Source: Chryseobacterium ginsenosidimutans (GTDB lineage Bacteria > Bacteroidota > Bacteroidia > Flavobacteriales > Weeksellaceae). Taken from it: 64,000 nucleotides of DNA. The position numbers and the translations under genes were made by a program. The notes beneath the pieces were generated by a model, which saw only the letters and a program-made list of their open reading frames with translations, had not been told where the DNA came from and did not search any database. Below are positions 26,066 to 35,610 of this stretch, in pieces. The stretch lies in NCBI RefSeq assembly GCF_024807225.1, contig NZ_JANUCO010000001.1:3162001-3226000 (forward strand), in the 5' to 3' direction. Numbering within the stretch: position 1 is the first letter of the stretch; each line of letters begins with the position of its first letter.

Positions 26066-29000
26066 ATGCGAAGAAAATCCATTTTAGTCGGCTTAATTAT
26101 TTTGTCTGCTCCTTCGCTTTCATTTTCCCAGTCTAAACATTGGCAGGGAAACGAAAGAGAACTGCATTACAAAGAAGACAAAGGCGATTTTTTATTGATT
26201 AATGGAAAATACCGATTCAACCGTGCTTTGTATGGAGATAATCGTGCTTCGCGAGTGGAAGCAGGAGATTTGCCGGAATTCGCTTTATATCTTCCCGGAA
26301 TGGGAGGAAATCTTCAATTCGTTATTCAGAAAGGAAATTCTATTAAAAAATTAATTCAGGCTGATAAAATTGAAACTCGTTATCGCCCTGGATCGATGCT
26401 TTATACGATTAAAGATCCGATTCTTGGAAATGGAAGTTTAAAACTGACAGTTTTAGCCCAATCAAAAGAAGAAGGTTTGGTTTTAAAAATGGAAACCGAA
26501 AATGTAGATTCTTCAACAAAGATCTATGCCGTTTATGGCGGTGCAAGCGGAACAACATTCAGCAGAAACGGCGACATTGGCGCAGATCCGGAATCTGGGT
26601 TTTATTTACTTCCTGAATATTGCACAAACAACAAGTTTCAAATCAATAAAAACCAATTCGAACTTACTTATTTAAACAAGAAAAAAGAAAATCAGTTCAT
26701 CAACGGAAGTTTTTCAAATGCCAATTCATTACAATTGACCGATGCAAAAACGTTGGAAAAATTATCTGATTTTACTCAAAATAAAACCGAACAATCACCA
26801 ATAATTTACGCAGCTTATTCTGCACAAAAAAATCCTGTTTATATTCAAATTAAAAAAGGAAAATCAGATAAAAACTTTTCAGATCAACAACTTGCAGCCA
26901 TTTTTAACGAAGCTGAGCAAACTCGATTAACATTAACAAATCGGGTTCAGTTAAAAACTCCTGATTCAGATTTAAATAATTTTGGAGCAACTTTAGCTGT
27001 TGCTGCAGACGGAATTTGGGAAAGTCCTACTTTTATGCACGGCGCTGTTGCTTGGAGAATGAGGTTAAATGCGTGGCGTGGAGCTTATGCAGCCGATGTT
27101 TTGAGTTGGCACGACAGAGCAAAAGAACATTTTGAAAGCTATTCAAATTCTCAGGTTTTAAAGCCGGATTCCGCGCCTGTTGAGATGGATACGCTGTTGC
27201 ATTTGGCAAGACACGCAGAAAAAATGGGAACTTCGGTATTTTCCAGCGGATATATTTCGAGAAATCCCAATGACAATACGAAACCGCATCATTACGATAT
27301 GAATCTGGTATTTTTTGATCAGATGTTTTCGCATTTTAATTATACCGGAGATATTGAATTTTTAAAGAAAATGTGGCCGACAATGGTACGTCACATGGAT
27401 TGGGAAAAGCGAAATTTCAAACGTGGCGATCTTTATGATGCGTATGCTGCGATTTGGGCAAGTGATGCGCTTCAATATTCAGGTGGAAAAGTCACTCATA
27501 CTTCGGCTTATAATTACAGAGCCAATCGTGAAATGGCGAAACTGGCGAAAATTATTGGCGAAGATTCCACTCCTTACGAAAAAGAAGCCGAATCTATTTT
27601 AAAAGCAATGAAAAGTCAGCTTTGGATTAAAAAGAATGGGTATTTCGCTGAATTTAAAGATGCTTTAGGCAATCAAATCGTTCATGATCAGCCTGCAATC
27701 TGGTCGATTTATCATGTTTCGGATGCATTTATTTTGGATGAATTTGAAGATTATCAAAATACACAATACATTAATAACAACATCCCAAAAATTCCGGTAA
27801 CGGTAAAGGGAGGAGTTGATAAAAACTATTATACACTTTCGACAACAAACTGGCAACCGTACGATTGGTCGCTCAACAATGTGGCTTTAGCTGAAAACTT
27901 ACAGACGGCTTTAGCGTATTGGCAATCAGGAAGAAATGACGATGCCTACAGACTTTGGAAAGGAAATCTTGCCGAAAGTATGTACTACGGAATCAGCCCG
28001 GGGAATTTTGAACAATTATCACATTATGACGCTTTTCGAGGTGAATTGTACAGAGATTTTGCCGATCCGATCGGCGTTGCATCAAGAACTTTAACGGAAG
28101 GACTGTTTGGTGTTTATCCAAAATTATTAGAAAATAAAATCAATATAAAACCGGGATTTCCCAAAGACTGGAATTTTGCAGAACTGAAACTTCCGGATTG
28201 GGAATTTAAGTTTAATAGAAATTCTAAAAAAACGAATTATTGGTTTAAATCAAACTTTGCAAATCCTGTTTCGCTTGATTTGTTGATTCCTGTAAATCAT
28301 ACTCAAATAAAATCGGTAACTGTAAATGGTAAAAAAGCAGATTGGACGATACAACCGAATTCTATTTTGCAGCCTTTTGTTAAGTTAGAAACAGAAAAAG
28401 CAAAAGAATTCACTGTTGAAATTACATATTCCGGAGATGAATTAAAAAGTGATAAGACAGATTATATCAATTATATTTCTGAAAATCTTCAATTGAATTT
28501 AGATCCAAAAAAGAAAATCAGTCAAATCTACGATCCGCAGGAATTGGTAAAAACCCGAAACGGAAATCAATTTGATTTAATTAAAGAAGAAAGAAAGGGA
28601 ACTTTTTTCGTTCAATTGGAACAAAATGCAACGAAATGGTGGCAACCTATAAATGTCGATAATCAATATCCTTTACAAATTAAATGGGCGAATAAAAAAC
28701 TACAAATTCAGTCAAAATCATCAAATCCGATTAATGGAAAATTGAATATTAATGGTTTAAATAAAAATTTTTCAGTTCAGAAAAATCAATCTACATCAAT
28801 TGAAATTCCGACAAATATTTTAAGCAAAGGAACAAATTCTGTTGTTCTTGAATATAACGGAATCAAACAAAATGTAGAAATTACAGATTGGGAAATTGAC
28901 AACAAAGGTGAATTTAATACCGTTTCATTGCAATCAAAATATAATGAAAAAGTAACCCAAATTTTCAATCAAAAATATCTTTCACCAAGATTGAATGTTC

Positions 29001-29629
29001 CTACTCTACAGCTTCCGTGGCAAGGAATCGGAAATTGGTGCTATCCATTAATCACGACCCAAATCGACGACAGCGGATTGATGGCAAATCGTAAAAATGG
29101 AAAACTAGAATATTTAGGAATTCCTTTTTTAATCGATAATTCGGATAAAAATATTGTCTTTACGAGTCAATGGGATAATTTTCCGAAATCGGTTGAAATT
29201 CCGTTGACAGGAAAAGGAAAAAAAATCTATTTTCTGATGGCGGGTTCTACCAATCCGATGCAGTCGCAGATTACAAATGGAGCGATTACCGTTCAATATT
29301 CTGATGGTTCACACACAGAATTAGAACTAAAAAACCCTATCAATTGGTGGCCGATTGAACAGGATTTGTTGGATGATAATTTTGCTTTTGAAATTCCGGA
29401 TGATAAAATTCCGTATCGTGTAAAATTGAAAACTGGAGAATTGTACAAAGGTGGAAGTTTAACCAAATATTCAGGCATAAAAGGATTCACAGACCGCGCT
29501 GTAGAGGGCGGTGCAGCGACTATTCTGGATTTGCCGATTGACTCAAACAAAGAATTAAAATCAATAAAATTAACAGCAGTGAGCAACGATGTCGTCATCG
29601 GATTGATGAGCGCCACCGTTTTGAAATAA
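26066..29629 (+). CDS. DUF4450 protein, large exported putative glycoside hydrolase
   Basis: The 1187-residue protein has a signal peptide (LVGLIILSAPSLSFSQ). The N-terminal beta-domain carries the family-typical LINGKYRFNRALYGDNRAS and LPEFALYLPGMGGNLQF. From about residue 300 an (alpha/alpha)6-like region follows, with HGAVAWRMRLNAWRGAYAAD, LSWHDRAKEHF, YDAYAAIWASDAL and STTNWQPYDWSLNN. C-terminal beta-sandwich repeats carry the remainder. Acidic residues in the helical domain (for example in WHDRAKEHF and AIWASDALQ) are candidate catalytic residues, but this is a guess. The gene is translationally close to GH28 (1-bp gap), so both probably act on the same pectic oligosaccharides. No activity is established that I know of. 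Confidence 0.82.
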   Translation: MRRKSILVGLIILSAPSLSFSQSKHWQGNERELHYKEDKGDFLLINGKYRFNRALYGDNRASRVEAGDLPEFALYLPGMGGNLQFVIQKGNSIKKLIQADKIETRYRPGSMLYTIKDPILGNGSLKLTVLAQSKEEGLVLKMETENVDSSTKIYAVYGGASGTTFSRNGDIGADPESGFYLLPEYCTNNKFQINKNQFELTYLNKKKENQFINGSFSNANSLQLTDAKTLEKLSDFTQNKTEQSPIIYAAYSAQKNPVYIQIKKGKSDKNFSDQQLAAIFNEAEQTRLTLTNRVQLKTPDSDLNNFGATLAVAADGIWESPTFMHGAVAWRMRLNAWRGAYAADVLSWHDRAKEHFESYSNSQVLKPDSAPVEMDTLLHLARHAEKMGTSVFSSGYISRNPNDNTKPHHYDMNLVFFDQMFSHFNYTGDIEFLKKMWPTMVRHMDWEKRNFKRGDLYDAYAAIWASDALQYSGGKVTHTSAYNYRANREMAKLAKIIGEDSTPYEKEAESILKAMKSQLWIKKNGYFAEFKDALGNQIVHDQPAIWSIYHVSDAFILDEFEDYQNTQYINNNIPKIPVTVKGGVDKNYYTLSTTNWQPYDWSLNNVALAENLQTALAYWQSGRNDDAYRLWKGNLAESMYYGISPGNFEQLSHYDAFRGELYRDFADPIGVASRTLTEGLFGVYPKLLENKINIKPGFPKDWNFAELKLPDWEFKFNRNSKKTNYWFKSNFANPVSLDLLIPVNHTQIKSVTVNGKKADWTIQPNSILQPFVKLETEKAKEFTVEITYSGDELKSDKTDYINYISENLQLNLDPKKKISQIYDPQELVKTRNGNQFDLIKEERKGTFFVQLEQNATKWWQPINVDNQYPLQIKWANKKLQIQSKSSNPINGKLNINGLNKNFSVQKNQSTSIEIPTNILSKGTNSVVLEYNGIKQNVEITDWEIDNKGEFNTVSLQSKYNEKVTQIFNQKYLSPRLNVPTLQLPWQGIGNWCYPLITTQIDDSGLMANRKNGKLEYLGIPFLIDNSDKNIVFTSQWDNFPKSVEIPLTGKGKKIYFLMAGSTNPMQSQITNGAITVQYSDGSHTELELKNPINWWPIEQDLLDDNFAFEIPDDKIPYRVKLKTGELYKGGSLTKYSGIKGFTDRAVEGGAATILDLPIDSNKELKSIKLTAVSNDVVIGLMSATVLK

Positions 29630-29802
29630 AATAATTAAAAAGCTTTTTACCACAAAAGCTTCAAAAGAAATGTTTGAAAATAAAGTACTACAAAAGTTTA
29701 CAAAATGAAAATATTATTCTACTATTTTGTCTCCTTTTGAATATCTATTCACACTAAAATCTTTTGATCCTTTTATGGTTAAAAAATAAAATAAATTTAA
29801 AA

Positions 29803-31939
29803 ATGAAGAAATTAGCACTATATCTAAGTCTTTTTCTAATAGGATTTTCTACGGTAAATGCCCAGAAAATTGACCGTAAAAAGGTTGTTCAGCGACATAA
29901 TATTGTCAATACAAAAGCTGATACTTTGGCTTCTTTAACGGTTGGTAACGGAAAATTTGCTTACACCGTTGATATTACCGGAATGCAGTCATTTCCGGAA
30001 TATTACAAGAAAGGCGTTTCTCTGGGAACTCAGTCTGAATGGGGTTGGGACAGCTTTCCGAATACTCAAAATTATAAATTTGAGGAGACACTGAAAGCTT
30101 ATGATTTCAATAATGACGGACGTAAAGCGTTGTACAGCACACAGCTAAAATCGCCTGAACGAAACAAAGAAGCTGTAGAATATTTCCGTGTGAACCAACA
30201 CCGTTTGCAGTTGGGAAATATCGGACTTGAATTGCTTAAAAAAGACGGTCAGAAGGCAAAAATTTCAGATTTAACAAACATTAATCAAAAAATTGATCTT
30301 TGGACAGGAATTATAACAAGTGAATTTTCGCTTGACGGAAACTCCTATTAAAGTCTGGACTGCCTCTTTTCAAAATTCCGATAAAATTGGAGTTAAAATT
30401 GAATCGGATTTGATTTCTCAAAACAGATTAAAAGTTTTCGCACGCTACCCTTCTCCGACAGGACAATTTTTGGACGACGCGGCTTTTTACGGAAATGAAA
30501 ACGATCATTCTACAAAAATTATTTCATCAAATCAAACTCAAGGATTGATTCAGCATAAGTTACAAAGCACTGATTATTATACTCAGTTTTATTTTACAGA
30601 TGGAAAATTGCGTGAAGCCGGAAAACATTATTTCGTTTACGAACCTTCTTCTAAAACCAAAACCATAGAATTAAGTGCTGAGTTTTCAGCTAAAAATCCA
30701 AAAAGCAGCAAGACATTATTTGCTGATGCAGAAAAAGAAAGCACTTCAGGATGGGAATCTTTCTGGAAAAGCGGTGCAGCCGTTGATTTTGAAGGAAGTA
30801 CAGATCCAAGAGCTACTGAACTAGAACGCAGAGTTGTATTGTCAGAATATTTAACAAAAGTACAGTGTGGAGGAAGCAATCCGCCACAGGAAACGGGGTT
30901 GACATTCAACAGTTGGTACGGAAAACCACACACAGAAATGCATTGGTGGCACGGCGTTCATTATGCGTTATGGGGAAGACCTGAGATTTTGGAAAAACAA
31001 TTGGATTATTATTTCAGATCGTTTGACAAAGCAAAAAAATTAGCCGAAAGACAAGGTTACAAAGGCGTAAGATGGATCAAAATGTCTGATAATGACGGAA
31101 ATGAAAGTCCGTCTTCTGTTGCCGCATTTTTGATTTGGGAACAACCGCATCTTATATATATGACCGAACTTTTGTATCGCGACAAAAAGGATAAAAAAGT
31201 CTTGGAAAAATATAAAGATCTGATTTTTGCAACCGCAGATTTTATGGCAGATTTTGCTACTTATGACAAAGAAAAAAACCGTTATAATCTGGGTAAAGGT
31301 GTGATTCCTGCACAAGAAGTTTTCCCTGCGAAAGACACTTACAACCCGACTTATGAAGTGGCATATTGGGATTGGGCATTAAGAACAGCTCAACAATGGA
31401 AAGAAAGATTAGGACAGCCGAGAGATAAAAAATGGGATGATGTCATCTCTAAATTGGCTCCGCTTCCGGTTCAGGATGGTGTTTATCTGTCGACCGAATC
31501 TGCAAAAGATTCATTTACATTTCCAAAATGGATGACCGATCACCCTGCAGTTTTGGGAGCGTTGGGAATGGTTCCTGAATCTCCGAAATTGGATAAAAAA
31601 ATAATGAAAAATACACTCGATATCGTTTGGAAAAGATGGAGTTGGGAAAATACTTGGGGTTGGGATTTCCCGATGACGGCAATGAATGCTGCAAGATTAG
31701 GACTTCCGAACCAAGCGTTGGATGCACTTTTCATGAAAATTCAAACCAATACTTATCTGAAAGACGGTCATAATTATCAGGATGGACGTTTGAGAATCTA
31801 TCTCCCAGGAAACGGCGGAACTTTAGCAGCAGTTGCAATGATGCTTGAAGGTTGGGACGCTTCGACAGGACAATTTCCTGGCTTTCCGAAAGATGGGACT
31901 TGGAAAATAAAAGCAGAAGGTTTCAAAAAGATGCCTTAA
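29803..31939 (+). pseudogene. Six-hairpin glycosidase-like exported protein, one +1 frameshift
   Basis: Two frames (29803-30351, and in the next frame to 31939) join into one 711-residue protein if one A is removed at 30339-30341. The break is after SEFSLDG, where TPIKVWTASFQNS should follow. The sequence reads GGAAACTCC where GGAACTCC restores the frame. The start is the ATG at 29803 with signal peptide LALYLSLFLIGFSTVNAQ. A beta-sandwich (TLASLTVGNGKFAYTVDITG) is followed by an (alpha/alpha)6 barrel (TGLTFNSWYGKPHTEMHWWH, GRPEILEKQLDYYFRS, WSWENTWGWDFPM). The WYGKPHTEMHWWH segment resembles GH65/GH95-type folds. The enzyme class is unknown; context suggests a pectin side-chain or backbone glycosidase. 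Confidence 0.8.
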
Positions 31940-31965
31940 AAAATACTTACATTCATATATTACTG

Positions 31966-31997
31966 AGGTCTGTCGGAAACGGCAGGCTTTTTTTTGC
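31966..31997 (+). terminator. Terminator of the plus-strand PUL arm
   Basis: CTGTC-GGAAAC-GGCAG is a short stem with one wobble, followed by nine T. It lies about 30 bp after the six-hairpin gene stop. Confidence 0.7.
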
Positions 31998-32016
31998 TTT
32001 ATATTTAATCGTTGGT

Positions 32017-32091
32017 AAATCGCAAAGACGTAACTTATATTTGAATACTGTTTTAAGGCGCAAAGATTTTATCTGCGACAAAATTTGTGCG
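32017..32091 (+). repeat. CGCAAAG/GGCGCAA-family intergenic repeat, second copy
   Basis: AAATCGCAAAGAC, TTTTAAGGCGCAAAG, GATTTTATCTGC and AAAATTT occur in the same order as at 3239-3321. Nothing else was recognised between this block and the operator-like dyad at 32287. Confidence 0.65.
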
Positions 32092-32286
32092 TTGATTTGC
32101 TTGTGCTTTAAAGATAAATCTTTATGTTTTTAAAAGTGAAAATACTACATTTTAATTTTAGGCTAAGAAAATGGTGTTTTTTATCATTCTGATTAAAATA
32201 AAAATTAAAATATAATTAACTGTAAATAATAAAGTTACACAATTTTCAATCATTAAAGAAAATCAAAATTAAGTTCATAGAAATTT

Positions 32287-32310
32287 TGTAACTTGTGTTC
32301 GACCGTTACA
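32287..32310. promoter_or_regulatory. Operator-like dyad upstream of the GntR gene
   Basis: TGTAAC and GTTACA are perfect inverted half-sites separated by 12 bp (start to start 18 bp), 55 bp before the GntR start codon. An extra GTTACAC lies at about 32233. The spacing and position suit autoregulation by a dimeric GntR protein. Confidence 0.45.
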
Positions 32311-32364
32311 CCACTTTTTGATTAATATTTTCGTTAACTGAAATAATATCTCGTACCTGAAATC

Positions 32365-33411
32365 ATGTCAGAAACATTAGAAATAAATATCAACGAAAAC
32401 TCCAGAGTCCCTAAATACAAACAGATTGTAGATTCTATTCTCAATGGAATTGATGGAGGACAAATAAAAATTGGAGAAAAAATCCCTTCCATCAATGAGC
32501 TCAGCGAATCTTGTTTTCTTTCAAGAGATACTGTGGAAAAAGCATATAAAGAGCTTAGGAAAAGGCAAATTATTGAATCTGTAAAAGGGAAAGGTTATTA
32601 TATTTCGCGTATCAATAAAAATGATATCATTAATATTTTCTTCCTGATCAACAAACCGAGTACCTATAAAATGATGATTTACAATTATTTCGTCAATGCC
32701 ATCGGTACTAAAGGAAATGTTGAAATGTATATTTATCACTGTGATGAAACGCTTTTCATTAATTCGTTAAAAAAGAATCTGGGAGGATTTGATTATTATG
32801 TAATTATGCCCCATTTTCGAGATGACCAGTCTAAACACACCAGTTCAACACAGGAAGTTTTAGATATGATTGAACAAATTCCTAAAAATAAACTCTTATT
32901 GTTAGATAATACAAAACCTAACATTTCCGGTGAATACGGTTCTATTTTTCAGGATTTCGAACATGATATTTACAATGCACTAGAGGAAGGTTTAGACAAA
33001 ATAAAGAAATACGAAAAGATCATTTTGGTCTATCCGGATAAATCTATTCACCCGTATCCTTTCCGTATTGTACGCGGTTTTGAGAATTTTTGTAGAGATT
33101 TTAAACTGGATTATGAGATTCTCGACGAAATTTATCCCGACATGGAATTGCAGGAAAAAGATATCTTCATCACAATCCGGGAACGCGATCTGGTGAATTT
33201 GGTGAAGCAAATCAGACAGAAAAATCTGAAATTGGGCGAAGACATCGGAATTATTTCCTACAACGAAACTCCACTGAAAGAATTGCTTGGAATTACCGTA
33301 ATTACTACAGATTTTAAAGCCATGGGAGAATCTGCAGCCTATATGATTTTAAAAAATAAAAAGGAATCGGTGAATAATGTTTTTAAATTTATTCAAAGGG
33401 ATTCTTTATAA
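32365..33411 (+). CDS. GntR family regulator with LacI-type sugar-binding domain
   Basis: The 348-residue protein has an N-terminal GntR winged helix (residues about 10-80): PKYKQIVDSILNGIDGGQIK, SRDTVEKAYKELRKRQIIES and VKGKGYYIS. The rest is a periplasmic-binding-protein-like sensor domain, including FVNAIGTKGNVEMYIYHCD, FDYYVIMPHFRD, LLLLDNTKPNISG and GIISYNETPLKELLGITVIT. This fusion is typical of Bacteroidota regulators placed next to monosaccharide catabolic genes. Its position between the two PUL arms suggests it senses rhamnose or a related intermediate and controls either arm. A dyad upstream suggests autoregulation. Confidence 0.88.
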   Translation: MSETLEININENSRVPKYKQIVDSILNGIDGGQIKIGEKIPSINELSESCFLSRDTVEKAYKELRKRQIIESVKGKGYYISRINKNDIINIFFLINKPSTYKMMIYNYFVNAIGTKGNVEMYIYHCDETLFINSLKKNLGGFDYYVIMPHFRDDQSKHTSSTQEVLDMIEQIPKNKLLLLDNTKPNISGEYGSIFQDFEHDIYNALEEGLDKIKKYEKIILVYPDKSIHPYPFRIVRGFENFCRDFKLDYEILDEIYPDMELQEKDIFITIRERDLVNLVKQIRQKNLKLGEDIGIISYNETPLKELLGITVITTDFKAMGESAAYMILKNKKESVNNVFKFIQRDSL

Positions 33412-33581
33412 ATTATCATTTTTTTTAGCGCAAAAATTCTATTTATTGCTATTTTAAAGAAACAAGAGCGCAATCGATTGCATTGATTTTTTAAATTAAA
33501 TCTTTGCGTTTAAAAGTGAAACAGGTTTTCAAATTCATAAAATCTATATAAAGTTTATTATTAAAAATATCTTATTTAATT

Positions 33582-34019
33582 ATGATTAAAAAATTAATTT
33601 TTGCCATGACTTTTTTAATGGCACTTTCTGTATTCGGGCAGAAAAAAAATGATAAAGATGCGGTAACTGATGCTGCAGAAAAGCTGAGATTAGCAATGAT
33701 CAGCGGTGAAAAATCAGCATTGGAATCTTTAATTTTACCTGAATTAACGTATGGTCATTCAAGCGGAAATATTCAAAATGCCAAAGAGTTTGTAGAAACA
33801 TTGGTTACAAAAAAATCAGATTTTTTAACGATTGACATTACGAATCAAAACATACAAATCGTCGGAAACACAGCAATTCTTCGTCATCATTTGTATGCAA
33901 CCACTGCTGATCTTGGAAAAGATCCGGGTGAGGTGAGTTTGGATATTATTTTGGTTTGGACAAAGGTTAAAAAGGATTGGAAATTGTTGGCGAGACAGGC
34001 AGTGAAATCTGGAAAGTAA
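33582..34019 (+). CDS. Exported NTF2-like / DUF4440 protein
   Basis: The 145-residue protein has a signal peptide (MIKKLIFAMTFLMALSVFGQ). It then has the NTF2-like cone: AAEKLRLAMISGEKSALESL, PELTYGHSSGNIQNAKEFVE, VGNTAILRHHLYA and LVWTKVKKDWKLLARQAV. The fold is common in small periplasmic proteins, some enzymatic and some not. It is conserved in or near several pectin loci of Bacteroidota, but its job is unknown. It has its own terminator. It may respond to the GntR regulator just upstream, but a 170-bp gap separates them. Confidence 0.82.
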   Translation: MIKKLIFAMTFLMALSVFGQKKNDKDAVTDAAEKLRLAMISGEKSALESLILPELTYGHSSGNIQNAKEFVETLVTKKSDFLTIDITNQNIQIVGNTAILRHHLYATTADLGKDPGEVSLDIILVWTKVKKDWKLLARQAVKSGK

Positions 34020-34044
34020 AAATAAATTTTCAATTATAATAAAC

Positions 34045-34079
34045 AAAATTCGCAAGGTTATCTTTGCGAATTTTTATTT
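34045..34079 (+). terminator. Terminator of the NTF2-like gene
   Basis: AAAATTCGCAA and TTGCGAATTTT form an 11-bp perfect stem with an 8-base loop, followed by a T-rich tail. It begins 26 bp after the stop. Confidence 0.85.
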
Positions 34080-34093
34080 TGAAAGTGTTGATG

Positions 34094-34254
34094 TTTTTTA
34101 ACGCAAAGTCTTATTTATCATTCTAAATATTTTAAGTGAGCAAAGAATGGAATCAATAAATTGATTCTGATTAAGCCAGCTTCATCAGCAACTTGTTGCA
34201 CTACTTTGCTTCCTTACATAATGCAATTTAATGTTAATCTTTGCGTTTAAAAAA
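34094..34254. repeat. Imperfect inverted repeat with AACGCAAAG / CTTTGCGTT arms
   Basis: TTTTTTAACGCAAAG at the left end pairs with CTTTGCGTTTAAAAAA at the right end. Between them is AT-rich filler with a short GATTCTGATTAAG segment. It is a member of the CGCAAAG group of intergenic repeats. Confidence 0.5.
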
Positions 34255-34270
34255 ATTTAAAGCTTATTAA

Positions 34271-34372
34271 GTTTTGGCTAAATAAAGCCAATGATAATTC
34301 TTTACAATGAAAAACGGGCTTCCTTCGACAAGCTCAGGATGACATACCCGTTCCTATTGAATATTTATATAA
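34271..34372 (+). repeat. TTTTGGCTAAA...CCCGTTCCTATTGA repeat, copy 2
   Basis: The block contains TTTTGGCTAAATAAAGCC, ACGGGCTTCCTTCGACAAGC and CCCGTTCCTATTGAATATT. The central 40 bp match 52481-52516 closely. ACGGG and CCCGT can pair, so it may also act as a terminator for the lactate dehydrogenase gene that ends just to its right. Confidence 0.7.
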
Positions 34373-34383
34373 TCTTAAAAATT

Positions 34384-35535
34384 TTATTTCACTCTAAAGT
34401 TTTGTAAATCCTCCGGTTTTTCACAGCAAACCTGTTCCATTACCTGTCTGAACTGCATTTTAAGCATTTCAATAATATGATCGCCACCTTTGTCGCCTAA
34501 AGCACCGACTGCATACATAAAAGTTCTTCCCATAAAGGTAAATTCGGCACCACAGCTTAAAGCGCGGGCAACATCGGGACCGGTTCTCACCCCACTGTCC
34601 ATCATTATTTTGATCTGTCCTTTATATTTTTCACTGATATCTTTGACTACGGCAATCGTAGATTCTCCTGCATCAAGCTGTCTTCCTCCGTGATTGGAGA
34701 TGATCATTCCGTCGAATCCTAAACGAACAGCTTCTGCAGCATCTTCGTCGGAAGCGACCCCTTTAATGACCAATTTTCCTTTCCATTTGTCACGAATTGC
34801 TTTTATTCTGTCTGAATTTAATCTGCCGGAAAAAGTAGAATTCATGAACTGCCCCAATTGTTTCACGCCCATATTTTTATCCATGTACTTTTCCATGGTC
34901 TTAAAACTTGGAACGCCATGTTTCAGAATTTCCAAGCACCATTCTGGTTTTGCCAACGCTTGCGAAACGTTTCTGAAATTCAATTGAGGTGGCATTGCCA
35001 AACCATTTCTGATTTCCTTTGCTCTGTATCCAAAAGTCGGAACGTCTGCCAAAACTACCAAAACATCGTATCCTGAAGCTTCACAACGGTCGAGAATATC
35101 GTCACGCAACCACTCTTCTCTCGGATGATATAATTGATACCAAGCTTTTCCTTCCGTTAGTTCGGAAATTCTTTCAAGACTGCTTGTTGTTACGGTACTT
35201 AAAATAAAAGGAATATTATGCTTAAAAGCTGCTTTTGCTAAAATTTCAGGAGCATTTGGCCACATTAATCCTTGTAAACCTACAGGAGAGATCCCAAAAG
35301 GAGCGGAATATTTCACTCCGAATAATTCCGTTTCCATATTGGCTTCCGCATAATTATTGTTCAGATATTGCGGACGAAGCAAGACTTCTCTCAGTTCGCT
35401 CGTATTTCTGTCGCGGTTTATATTTTCATTACAACCGCCGTCCAGATATTCGAAAGCGAAACGGGGCATCTTTTTTTTAGCTCTTTCAATTAACAATTCA
35501 AGCGAAGCGTAACGGGTATCAAATGGAAATGCCAT
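34384..35535 (-). CDS. lldD: FMN-dependent L-lactate dehydrogenase / alpha-hydroxy-acid oxidase
   Basis: The 383-residue cytoplasmic or membrane-associated flavoenzyme has the full TIM barrel of the family. It starts YASLELLIERAKKKMPRFAF with the substrate-loop YLDGGCNENINRDRNT. FMN and substrate residues are present: SPVGLQGLMWP, STVTTSSLE, AWYQLYHPREEW, the Lys in LVIKGVAS, the catalytic His and Arg in ISNHGGRQLDAGES, and MMDSGVRTGPD. In this operon it would oxidise L-lactate formed from rhamnose-derived L-lactaldehyde to pyruvate. It is the last gene of the minus-strand rhamnose pathway, 75 bp after the kinase. Confidence 0.92.
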   Translation of the reverse strand: MAFPFDTRYASLELLIERAKKKMPRFAFEYLDGGCNENINRDRNTSELREVLLRPQYLNNNYAEANMETELFGVKYSAPFGISPVGLQGLMWPNAPEILAKAAFKHNIPFILSTVTTSSLERISELTEGKAWYQLYHPREEWLRDDILDRCEASGYDVLVVLADVPTFGYRAKEIRNGLAMPPQLNFRNVSQALAKPEWCLEILKHGVPSFKTMEKYMDKNMGVKQLGQFMNSTFSGRLNSDRIKAIRDKWKGKLVIKGVASDEDAAEAVRLGFDGMIISNHGGRQLDAGESTIAVVKDISEKYKGQIKIMMDSGVRTGPDVARALSCGAEFTFMGRTFMYAVGALGDKGGDHIIEMLKMQFRQVMEQVCCEKPEDLQNFRVK

Positions 35536-35610
35536 AAATAGTTGTTGGTTGTTGTTAGTTATTGGTGTTTAGTTTTTAGAAATAAAACTTTCGACTCATT
35601 AACTAATTAA

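Noticed and set aside
31852..32133. Open frame overlapping the end of the six-hairpin gene
   Set aside because: It runs in another frame through coding sequence, a terminator and a repeat, and its product resembles nothing. It is a shadow frame.
34320..34345. CTTCGACAAGCTCAGGAT considered as an insertion-sequence end
   Set aside because: No transposase, terminal repeats or target duplication were seen. It belongs to a short intergenic repeat.
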